NCBI GenBank assembly: GCA_902582235.1
Contig: CACHQX010000004.1
Coordinates: 53,054-117,053 of the forward strand
Reading direction: 5' to 3'
Origin: an uncultured Pelagibacteraceae bacterium
GTDB lineage: Bacteria > Pseudomonadota > Alphaproteobacteria > Pelagibacterales > Pelagibacteraceae
Length of the DNA: 64,000 bases
Shown: piece after piece, positions 29,402 through 37,996 of the stretch
How positions within the stretch are numbered: position 1 is the first letter of the stretch
Layout: each line of letters starts with the position of its first letter
The notes under the pieces: generated by a model
What the model saw: the letters and a program-made list of their open reading frames with translations, nothing else
The model's database searches: none
What the model was told of the DNA's origin: nothing
Made by a program: the position numbers and the translations under genes

Positions 29402-30442
29402 ATGAATTATAAGAAACTAGGCAGTACAGACGTCGATGTGAGTACAATTTGTCTCGGAACCATGACTTGGGGGGAGCAAAACTCAAAGGCTGATGGTTTT
29501 GAGCAAATGAATTATGCAATTGAAAATGGTGTAAATTTTTGGGACACAGCAGAAATATATGCGATACCAATGAGAGAAGAAACTTATGGTGAGACTGAAA
29601 ACATCATAGGTGAATGGTTCAAAAAAACAAAAAAGAGAGACAAAGTTATTTTGGCTACTAAAGTTTCAGGTCCTACTAGTAAAGAATACATAAGAGGTGG
29701 TGGATGCAGTTATGATAAAAAAAGTATGTCTGAGGCATTAGAGAAAAGTTTAAAAAGAATGCAAACTGATTATATCGATTTATATCAATTACATTGGCCT
29801 GAAAGAAATACTAATTTTTTTGGTCAACAAGGATATGAACACGACTCAAATGAAAAAAATTGGATTGCTTTTGAAGAGATTTTAGAAAATTTGAAAAAGT
29901 TTGTAGATGCAGGGAAAATTCGATATGTAGGTCTTTCAAATGAAACTGCATGGGGTTTGGCAAAGTGTCTTGAGCTCTCAAAGTTAAAAAATTTACCCAA
30001 GATGATGGCTGTTCAAAATCCCTACAACTTACTCAATAGGACTTATGAAGTTGGTCTTGCTGAAATATCGGTAAGAGAACAAAGTGGTTTGTTGGCTTAT
30101 TCTCCATTAGCTTTTGGTTATCTCACAGGAAAATATAGAAATAATAATATGCCAAAAGGTTCAAGGATTGATCTTTATAAAGATTTCACTCGCTACAATA
30201 ATGAAAATAGCATTAAAGCTATCGAAGAATACTATAAGATTTCTCAAAAATTTAATTTGGATTTTGCTCAAATGTCTATAAAATTTTGTGAAATACAGCC
30301 TTTTGTTACAAGTGTAATAATTGGTGCTACGACCATGCAACAGTTGAAAACAAATGTAGAAAGTGTAAATGTAAAATTAAATAATGAAATTATTAATGAA
30401 ATTAACGAAATTCAAAAAAAATATCCAAACCCATGCCCTTAA
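29402..30442 (+). CDS. aldo/keto reductase (Tas-like)
   Basis: YKKLGSTDVDVSTICLGTMTWGEQN, FWDTAEIYAIPM, DYIDLYQLHWPERNTNFFGQQGYEH. Confidence 0.93.
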   Translation: MNYKKLGSTDVDVSTICLGTMTWGEQNSKADGFEQMNYAIENGVNFWDTAEIYAIPMREETYGETENIIGEWFKKTKKRDKVILATKVSGPTSKEYIRGGGCSYDKKSMSEALEKSLKRMQTDYIDLYQLHWPERNTNFFGQQGYEHDSNEKNWIAFEEILENLKKFVDAGKIRYVGLSNETAWGLAKCLELSKLKNLPKMMAVQNPYNLLNRTYEVGLAEISVREQSGLLAYSPLAFGYLTGKYRNNNMPKGSRIDLYKDFTRYNNENSIKAIEEYYKISQKFNLDFAQMSIKFCEIQPFVTSVIIGATTMQQLKTNVESVNVKLNNEIINEINEIQKKYPNPCP

Positions 30443-30939
30443 TAAATAAAATCACAGCTTTACTATTTTGTCTTCTAATTTTCTCTGAAGCCTCAGCTCA
30501 GGAAATTAAAAAAGTTGGTAAATTCAAAGACTGGGAAACAATAGTTGTTACAGATGGAGCAAAAAAACTATGCTTTGCGCAATCGAAACCAGTTTTACAA
30601 TCACCAAAAAAAAATCCAAGAGAAGCAAGATTGTTTATTAGTTTCAGGCCAGCTGATAAAATTAAGGATGAAGTAAGTATAACGTCTGGTTATCAATACA
30701 ACACTCAAAATTCAATTACAGCTAAATCTGGAAAAAATAAGATTAAGTTTGATGTTAAAAAAGAAAATTTTGCCTGGATAGGCGATACAGGTTTAGAAAG
30801 AAAGATGGTTAATGTTATGAAAAAGGGATCAAGAATTATGATCACAGGCTATAATCAATCAGGATCTCAAACAATTGATCACTATTCTTTAATGGGTTTC
30901 ACAAAGGCTTACAATACTGCAAAAAAAAGTTGCGCTTAA
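30433..30939 (+). CDS. invasion-associated locus B (IalB) family protein
   Basis: Signal peptide followed by KVGKFKDWETIVV, CFAQSKPV, ARLFISFRP; LERKMVNVMKKGSRIMITGYNQSGSQTIDHYSLMGFTKAYN. Confidence 0.8.
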   Translation: MPLINKITALLFCLLIFSEASAQEIKKVGKFKDWETIVVTDGAKKLCFAQSKPVLQSPKKNPREARLFISFRPADKIKDEVSITSGYQYNTQNSITAKSGKNKIKFDVKKENFAWIGDTGLERKMVNVMKKGSRIMITGYNQSGSQTIDHYSLMGFTKAYNTAKKSCA

Positions 30940-30947
30940 TATCTTAA

Positions 30948-32132
30948 ATGAAAAAAAACAAAAAAATTGTTTTAGCCTACTCAGGCGGACTTGATACATC
31001 TATAATTCTAAAGTGGTTACAAGAAAATTACGATAGCGAAGTAATTGCCTATACTGCAGACATCGGTCAAGAAATGAACCGAAAAAAAATTATTAAAAAT
31101 GCAAAAAAACTTGGTGTTAAGAAAATAATAATTAATAATTTAAAAAACACATTTGTAAAAGAGTACGTGTTTCCAATGATTAGAGGTCATGCAATTTATG
31201 AAGGGGTTTACCTTCTTGGAACATCAATTGCGAGACCATTAATTGCAAAAGATCAAATTATGGTCGCAAAAAAATTTAAAGCTTTCGCTGTTTCACATGG
31301 TTCAACAGGTAAAGGAAATGACCAAGTTAGATTTGAACTTGGATATCATTATTTTGGTCCAAAAATAAAAGTTATTGCTCCTTGGAGAATTTGGAAATTA
31401 AAATCAAGAACAGATTTAATTAGTTATGCAAAAAAACACAACATCCCAATTCCAAAAGATAAAAAAGGTGCACCACCTTTTTCAGTAGATGACAATTTAT
31501 TTCACACATCTACTGAGGGTAAAGTATTAGAAAATCCAAAAAATTCAGCCCCTGAATTTATTTTTCAAAGAACAACTTCTCCTGAAAAAGCACCTAATAA
31601 ACCCAGTTATGTTTCCATTGGTTTCAAAAACAGTGATCCAGTTAGTATTAATGGAAAAAAATTAAATCCAGAAAAACTTTTAGAAAAATTAAATAATATT
31701 GGTGGAAAGAATGGAGTTGGAAGAGTTGATTTAGTTGAAAATAGATTTATCGGAATTAAATCAAGAGGTGTTTATGAAACACCAGGTGGAACGTTACTTT
31801 TAATTGCTCATAGGGCAATAGAGTCTGTGACACTTGATAAAGATACAATGCACAAAAAAGATTCTATTATGCCAAGATACGCAGAATTGATTTACAATGG
31901 TTATTGGTTTTCAAGAGAAAGATTTAAACTACAAAAAATTGTGGATCTTAAAAAAAATAAGGTAAATGGAAGTGTTAAGCTTAAACTTTATAAAGGGAAT
32001 GTTACAATTCAATCGAGAATGACAAAAAGCAATGCTTACTCAATGAAAAAAGTTTCTTTTGAAGAAAATAAAACTTTTAATAAATCTAATGTTGAAAGAT
32101 TTATAAATTTCCATAAAAAAAAAATAAAGTAA
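30948..32132 (+). CDS. argG: argininosuccinate synthase
   Basis: KIVLAYSGGLDTSIILKWLQE, GTSIARPLIAK, SHGSTGKGNDQVRFE. Confidence 0.97.
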   Translation: MKKNKKIVLAYSGGLDTSIILKWLQENYDSEVIAYTADIGQEMNRKKIIKNAKKLGVKKIIINNLKNTFVKEYVFPMIRGHAIYEGVYLLGTSIARPLIAKDQIMVAKKFKAFAVSHGSTGKGNDQVRFELGYHYFGPKIKVIAPWRIWKLKSRTDLISYAKKHNIPIPKDKKGAPPFSVDDNLFHTSTEGKVLENPKNSAPEFIFQRTTSPEKAPNKPSYVSIGFKNSDPVSINGKKLNPEKLLEKLNNIGGKNGVGRVDLVENRFIGIKSRGVYETPGGTLLLIAHRAIESVTLDKDTMHKKDSIMPRYAELIYNGYWFSRERFKLQKIVDLKKNKVNGSVKLKLYKGNVTIQSRMTKSNAYSMKKVSFEENKTFNKSNVERFINFHKKKIK

Positions 32133-32138
32133 AAAAAA

Positions 32139-33281
32139 ATGAATTTCGTAACCTCCAGAGCGAAAGCTATTGAAAAATTAGATAATTTTGTAGAAAAAAA
32201 TCTTTCAGATTATTCAAGGTTAAGAAACTTTGATTTTGGTCCTGATAAAAGAAGTAACGTTTCGTGCCTATCCCCCTATGTTACGCATGGGGTTCTTAAT
32301 GAAATTGAAATTATCAAAAAATCACTTACAAAGTTTTCCTTTTCAAAAAATGAAAAATTTATTCAGGAAATTCTTTGGAGAACTTACTGGAAGGGTTGGC
32401 TTGAGTTAAGACCAAACGTATGGGCTGATTATTTAATAAGTTTAAACAATATAAGAGAGAAATTTAAAAATAATAAAGAATACTTAAACGCAATAAGGGG
32501 AAACACTAATATTGAATGCTTTAATGAATGGGTAAAAGAACTAAAAGAAAACAATTATCTTCATAATCATACGAGAATGTGGTTTGCAAGTATCTGGATA
32601 TTCACATTGGATTTACCTTGGCAACTAGGTGCAGAATTTTTTATGCAACATCTTTATGATGGTGATGCTGCATCTAATACTCTTGGATGGAGATGGGTTG
32701 CTGGAGTACAAACTCAAGGAAAACATTATTTAGCAAGTGAATGGAATATTAAAAAATTTACTAATAATAGATTTAACAATATTAAATTAAATGAAAACGC
32801 ACCACCAAAAATTTCTGAAAAAACATACTCAATTGTAAAACAAAATTTTGCAAATTCTCAAGATATTTATCAAAATAATTTATTAGTTTTTGAAAATAAC
32901 TTGTCTTTTGAAACAACTGATTTTAAAGATTTTAAATTTAAAAAGATTTATTTGATATCAAACAAAAATGAAAACAGATCCATTAAACTAAGTGAGAAAG
33001 TAATTGAATTTAAGTCTCATTTAATTAAAGACCAAGAACAAAGAATAAAAAATCAGTCAATTGAGTGTGAGATTAAAGATATAAGTGAGGTCAAAAATAT
33101 AGGTGAAAATATTGTTGGTTTATATCCCACAGTTGGTGAAAATTTAGATTATTTAAATTCAAATAACATTAAACTCAATTTTTTATACAGAAAATTAGAT
33201 CAGTTTTCTTGGCAATATTGTAATAGGGGTTTTTTTAATTTTAAAAATTATATCCCAAAAATTATTACAATGTTTACTTAG
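32139..33281 (+). CDS. Photolyase-like FAD-binding domain protein lacking the usual N-terminal antenna domain, with an uncharacterised C-terminal domain
   Basis: [96 protein letters not shown]. Confidence 0.88.
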   Translation: MNFVTSRAKAIEKLDNFVEKNLSDYSRLRNFDFGPDKRSNVSCLSPYVTHGVLNEIEIIKKSLTKFSFSKNEKFIQEILWRTYWKGWLELRPNVWADYLISLNNIREKFKNNKEYLNAIRGNTNIECFNEWVKELKENNYLHNHTRMWFASIWIFTLDLPWQLGAEFFMQHLYDGDAASNTLGWRWVAGVQTQGKHYLASEWNIKKFTNNRFNNIKLNENAPPKISEKTYSIVKQNFANSQDIYQNNLLVFENNLSFETTDFKDFKFKKIYLISNKNENRSIKLSEKVIEFKSHLIKDQEQRIKNQSIECEIKDISEVKNIGENIVGLYPTVGENLDYLNSNNIKLNFLYRKLDQFSWQYCNRGFFNFKNYIPKIITMFT

Positions 33282-33399
33282 ACGAACATCTTTTTGAGCA
33301 ATATTTAACTTTATCCCAATTTAATCTCCATTTTTTTCTCCATTTAAATGGTCTTTGACAAACTGGACAAATTTTAGTTGGAAGGTTTTGTTTCTTCAT
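33274..33399 (-). CDS. DUF2256-family small zinc-ribbon-like protein (41 aa), not in the supplied ORF track
   Basis: Manual translation [41 protein letters not shown]; CxxC and CxxxC with the RPFxWRKKW signature. Confidence 0.92.
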   Translation of the reverse strand: MKKQNLPTKICPVCQRPFKWRKKWRLNWDKVKYCSKRCSSK

Positions 33400-33745
33400 T
33401 AAGTTGATGTTTGTTTTTCAGAAAAAGAAAGTAAGCAACAAATTCATAAAGATAATGAAAAATTATAAATAAAGGTTTGAAGCTAAATATTTTAGCTAAA
33501 AATTTATATTTTGGAATTTTAGACCAAATTATTACAAATGCTTTGGCGCCACCTATAACCTCGCCGTTATCGATTACATGTAATCTTCTTAATAATTCTG
33601 CTGACGATTTTGAAGTGAGGTTTATTGCTTCCTGATTATTTGTAATATCAACCCATTCCAATTTATTATCTGAGTGTTTTTTATAATGGTCAATTTCCAT
33701 TTTGCAGATATTGCATGAGTTATTAAAAAAAACTTTTATTTTCAT
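33374..33745 (-). CDS. DUF393/DCC-family thiol-disulfide oxidoreductase-like protein
   Basis: [22 protein letters not shown] (CxxC), [35 protein letters not shown]. Confidence 0.85.
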   Translation of the reverse strand: MKIKVFFNNSCNICKMEIDHYKKHSDNKLEWVDITNNQEAINLTSKSSAELLRRLHVIDNGEVIGGAKAFVIIWSKIPKYKFLAKIFSFKPLFIIFHYLYEFVAYFLFLKNKHQLNEETKPSN

Positions 33746-34974
33746 TAAAATTTATCTCTAATAAAATATTTATAAAATTTATAAGGAGTGGCATAAATAG
33801 GCTTTGACGCCACATCATCAACCATCACAACTTTAGGGTTCCAGCCGAATGCAAATAAAAAAAACACTATTATAAAAAACTTTTTTGTAATTTTTGAAAT
33901 ATAATTTGTTTGAATTTTTTGATTGGAAAGTTGAATAAAATTTTCTTTTAATAAATACAAAAATGTAAGTAGAGAAAAAGTGTAGCTAATGTGAACTACT
34001 CGCGCCCAATCATACATGGCTAGATATAAAATTGTACTTGGTAAAAAAGCAAATAAAAAAGGGAAAAAAAGATTTTTAAATTTTGAAATAATCAATATCT
34101 TATTTTCGCTGTTAATTTTTGAATAAAGAGAGAGTAGATAAAGAGGAAAAAATCCGACCACAATTATAATTAAATACCTTAAAGCATAGGTAAGTTTAAA
34201 TTTATTTAAAAAATCTTTATAAAGTTCAGAGAAAGAGTTTGCAGACTGATTTCCAACATAGTGACAGGACATGTAACATTTTTCACCAAATTGATTTTTG
34301 AGAAAATCACTCATAACAGAATAATTCTCCTGGGAAAATGGATTTAGATAAATTAGTATCACAAAAAATATTGATACAAAATAACTGATTAAAATATATA
34401 AAAGTTTTTTATCGAATCTATGAATCTTAAAAACAAATAAATCAATTAAAAAAATAAAGGGAAAAAATAAAAATACCGGTTCCCATGTTAAAATACTTAT
34501 TGGAAATAAAACCAATTTATAAATATACTGAGTCTTTAAATTTTTAATATCAAAGAATAGATAAGATAAAAAAATAGTAAAAATTATTAGTTCTTTTCGT
34601 CCCAATACCTCTATTTCTGCGACTGGGTATAAAATAAAAATTGGAGAAAAAATTCCTAAAATTATTAATCGGTTTTGAAACAAATTTTTACAAAATAGAA
34701 TAATCAAAAGGTAATAGCTTATGAAAAAGAATAATTGAAATAATAATATCGAGTCTCTTAGTTTAAGGGACAAAAAAATTGAAAAATTTGTAATTATTTC
34801 CCCTATTAGACCCCGGCGAACAAAACCTCCTTCATAATTTATAAGCCAATCTGAAAGACTAGAGTCATTTCCAACATCGTGTTTTGAATAAAGAAAAAAA
34901 ATTCCAAAAAAAATAAGTGTTAGGACATAAATTTGGAAATAATTTGACCAATTTTTTTTTATATTCTCAATCAT
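33745..34974 (-). CDS. Polytopic membrane protein of unknown family (possible GT-C-like)
   Basis: 409 aa with many TM segments and an N-terminal NYEGGFVRRGLIGEI motif; coding overlap with a downstream GT2. Confidence 0.7.
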   Translation of the reverse strand: MIENIKKNWSNYFQIYVLTLIFFGIFFLYSKHDVGNDSSLSDWLINYEGGFVRRGLIGEIITNFSIFLSLKLRDSILLFQLFFFISYYLLIILFCKNLFQNRLIILGIFSPIFILYPVAEIEVLGRKELIIFTIFLSYLFFDIKNLKTQYIYKLVLFPISILTWEPVFLFFPFIFLIDLFVFKIHRFDKKLLYILISYFVSIFFVILIYLNPFSQENYSVMSDFLKNQFGEKCYMSCHYVGNQSANSFSELYKDFLNKFKLTYALRYLIIIVVGFFPLYLLSLYSKINSENKILIISKFKNLFFPFLFAFLPSTILYLAMYDWARVVHISYTFSLLTFLYLLKENFIQLSNQKIQTNYISKITKKFFIIVFFLFAFGWNPKVVMVDDVASKPIYATPYKFYKYFIRDKF

Positions 34975-35683
34975 ATTGATGCATCAATAAATCAAACTTT
35001 ATTCTCAATAATCCTATAAAATTGATTAGTGCAATTTTTGGTAGCCTCCAAACATGAAAAATTTGGGTGTCACCGTATTTTCTTTTTTTATGTTTAATTC
35101 CTATTTCTAATATTTTGTAACCCTTGTAGATCGCCCGAGCGTTATATTCCCAAAAAAATCCCTCTGGCATAGATGGAGTAAAACTTTGAAGAGATTTGTA
35201 AACATCTTTTCTAATTAGAGAAAAGGCAAAACTGGGATCTTTTAGTTTAACTTCAAAAAAAACTCCATAAACAAATCTTGCAAAATCTGAAAAAAATTTT
35301 CTATATAAAAAGTCTCTTCTTTTTATTCTATATCCAACAACTAAATCAGCTTTTTTTCGTACGTTCCAAAACTTAAAGATTTGTCTTGGATCACATTGGC
35401 CATCTGAGTCCATTATTAATAAATAATCAGCGTTAGCTTTTTTAATACCTGACATCACTGCTGTTGAGTACCCTTGTTTTGTTTTTTTGGATAATATTTG
35501 AATTTTGAATTTTTTTTTCAACTTTTCTAGAATTTCTAACGTATTATCTGAACTACCATCCTCACAAATTAAGAAGGAAAATTTAATTTTCTTTTTTAAA
35601 ATATTATTAACTTTTGTTATGAGATTTTTAATATTTTTACCCTCGTTGTGAGCGGGCATTAAAATCTGCAAAGAATTAGACAT
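34967..35683 (-). CDS. glycosyltransferase family 2 (polyprenyl-phosphate sugar transferase-like)
   Basis: QILMPAHNEGKNIKNLI, CEDGSSDNTLEIL, ADYLLIMDSDGQCDPRQI. Confidence 0.9.
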   Translation of the reverse strand: MSNSLQILMPAHNEGKNIKNLITKVNNILKKKIKFSFLICEDGSSDNTLEILEKLKKKFKIQILSKKTKQGYSTAVMSGIKKANADYLLIMDSDGQCDPRQIFKFWNVRKKADLVVGYRIKRRDFLYRKFFSDFARFVYGVFFEVKLKDPSFAFSLIRKDVYKSLQSFTPSMPEGFFWEYNARAIYKGYKILEIGIKHKKRKYGDTQIFHVWRLPKIALINFIGLLRIKFDLLMHQYD

Positions 35684-35710
35684 CTTTGACTTTTGTACAC
35701 TATTATGATT

Positions 35711-37198
35711 TTAAAAAGTATTTTTTTTAATGAAATTATCGGCTTCTTTTAATATTAATTTCTTTCTATCTAGGTTCATTTTATCATAAATTCTTACCAT
35801 CATTGACAGTCTTGGATTATTTAAAAAAAATTTTCTGTTTTTGTTGATGAATCTCCAATAGAGACCATCCATAATATTGCACCAATCCCCTTTTTTAAAA
35901 TCCATCATTTTTAAAAAATAGCTTGAACCACAGATATATGGTTTAGTTGCAAATATTCCCCCATCGCTAAAGAGCCCCATGCCGTAAACATTTGGTGACA
36001 TTACCCAGTCAGATGAGTCAACAAACATTTCCATAAACCATTTATAGACAAAAATTGGTTTAATCTCGCAAAGATTCATTATATTTGATAAAATCATTAA
36101 TCTTTCAATATGGTGAGACCAGCCATGATCATTAGCATTTTTAATTGCATAATCTAAAGGAGGCAACCCTGTGTTTCCCTCATACCATGAAGGTTTCATT
36201 TTTCGATTATGTTTAAAAAAATTTCCAGTTTCTAATTTATTATCAAAATTTTGATAAATTCCTCTCATAAATTCACGCCAACCTATTACCTGTCGTATGT
36301 AACCTTCCAAAGAATTAATTCTAATTTTTTTCTTTTTATGACTTGTTAAAATTCTATCTAATATAACTTCAGGTGTAATTATCCCTAAGTTTAAATAAGG
36401 ACTAAGTGCACTATGAAATAATATATTATTACTCTGATCAACAGCATCCTCATAATCTCCAAATAAATTTGATTTTTCTTTGATAAAAAAATCTAATAAT
36501 CTAATTACATCTTTAAATTCGGTTGCAAACCAGAAATTTTTTGTTGAACCAGGATGTTTTGAAAAATTTTTTTCTATTATCGTTTTTAAGTTTTTTGTGT
36601 GAGTAGTCTCATTTATTTTTGGAAAAGCCGGTATTTTTGTTCCTTTGGGAAGTTTTTTTCTATTATCTTCATCAAAGCTCCATTTGCCCCCAACTGGATC
36701 TTCACCATTCATTAAAATATTCATTTTTTTTCTGGTTTCCTTATAAAACACTGCCATGAATGGTTTTTTTGATTTATATAAATATTTTTTAAAATCATCT
36801 CTTGAATTCAAAAACATTGGAGTTTTTATTATGTTTAGTTTAATCTTATTTTTTTTGATAAAATCCAAAATTTTCTTCTCAAACGGTTTATCTTCTATTT
36901 CAAAAAAAGAAATTTCTTTAATTTTATTCCTTTTAACAACCTTTTGTATTTTTGTTAAATAGTCACTTTTAAAATCAGCGTTATCAATCCTTGAATAAGT
37001 TAGTTTGAAACTATTTTTCTTTAAATTATCTGCATATGATCGCATCGAAGATAAAAATAGTAATATTTTTAGTTTATGATGTTTTTCATATGTGCATAGG
37101 CCAAAATCTTCTGCCATAAAAAAAAGATGGTCATTTTTGAAGCGGCTTAAGTATTTTAATGGAAAAAGTTGGTTTCCAAGTGTAATAAACAATTTCAT
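35711..37198 (-). CDS. FeS-BCP/CryB-type photolyase-related protein
   Basis: MKLFITLGNQLFPLKYL, EGYIRQVIGWREFMRGIY, DYAIKNANDHGWSHHIERLMILSNIMNLCEI, MFVDSSDWVMSPNVYGMGLFSDGGIFATKPYICGSSYFLKM. Confidence 0.92.
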   Translation of the reverse strand: MKLFITLGNQLFPLKYLSRFKNDHLFFMAEDFGLCTYEKHHKLKILLFLSSMRSYADNLKKNSFKLTYSRIDNADFKSDYLTKIQKVVKRNKIKEISFFEIEDKPFEKKILDFIKKNKIKLNIIKTPMFLNSRDDFKKYLYKSKKPFMAVFYKETRKKMNILMNGEDPVGGKWSFDEDNRKKLPKGTKIPAFPKINETTHTKNLKTIIEKNFSKHPGSTKNFWFATEFKDVIRLLDFFIKEKSNLFGDYEDAVDQSNNILFHSALSPYLNLGIITPEVILDRILTSHKKKKIRINSLEGYIRQVIGWREFMRGIYQNFDNKLETGNFFKHNRKMKPSWYEGNTGLPPLDYAIKNANDHGWSHHIERLMILSNIMNLCEIKPIFVYKWFMEMFVDSSDWVMSPNVYGMGLFSDGGIFATKPYICGSSYFLKMMDFKKGDWCNIMDGLYWRFINKNRKFFLNNPRLSMMVRIYDKMNLDRKKLILKEADNFIKKNTF

Positions 37199-37226
37199 AA
37201 TTTATTTATAAATACTATTATAAGAT

Positions 37227-37943
37227 ATGTCAGGAAGATATTTAATATTTGGTGCGACAGGTTCTATCGGCTCAAATTTATCAAAAATGATGGCTAAAAA
37301 TAATGAAGATGTTCAACTTATTGGAAGAGATGAGGTAAATTTAAAAAGTATTTCTTCTGAAACAGGTTATAAATATTCTGTCGTAGATGTTCTTGACTCT
37401 GCAAAAATTGAAAGTTTAAAAAATGAATTCGCAAATGATGAAATAAAAGGAATTGCATATTGCGTAGGTTCAATAGACCTAAAACCATTAAGAATGGTAA
37501 AAAAAGAAGATTTTCAAAAGTGTTTCGATTTAAATTTTTATCCAATAGTTGAAACAATTAAAAATTTCCAAGAAAGTTTAAAAAAAAATAAAGGCTCTGT
37601 TGTAATTTTTTCAACTGTTGCTGTCAGAAGAGGTTTTACTAATCACAGCATTATCGCATCTGTCAAGGGAGCGTTGGAAGGATTAACTGTTTCTTTAGCA
37701 GCTGAACTTGCTCCAAACGTTAGAGTAAATTGTATTGCACCAAGTTTAACTAAATCAAAAATTGCTGAACCGATGCTCAGAAACAAATTAATCGCAGAAG
37801 GTATTGCTAAGGCTCATCCCATGAAAAGAATTGGTGAAGGTAAAGACGCTGCAGCGATGGCAAAGTTCTTGTTGACCGATGAAAGTTCATGGATTACAGG
37901 TCAAATAATAGGTGTGGACGGTGGAAGATCAAAGTTAACTTAA
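37227..37943 (+). CDS. SDR-family oxidoreductase
   Basis: IFGATGSIGSNLSKMMAK (divergent Gly motif), NCIAPSLTKSKIAEPM, SSWITGQIIGVDGGRSKLT. Confidence 0.92.
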   Translation: MSGRYLIFGATGSIGSNLSKMMAKNNEDVQLIGRDEVNLKSISSETGYKYSVVDVLDSAKIESLKNEFANDEIKGIAYCVGSIDLKPLRMVKKEDFQKCFDLNFYPIVETIKNFQESLKKNKGSVVIFSTVAVRRGFTNHSIIASVKGALEGLTVSLAAELAPNVRVNCIAPSLTKSKIAEPMLRNKLIAEGIAKAHPMKRIGEGKDAAAMAKFLLTDESSWITGQIIGVDGGRSKLT

Positions 37944-37996
37944 TCTAAATTATTAAAATACCATTTTTATAAAAATAATATATTCTTTTTAATATT

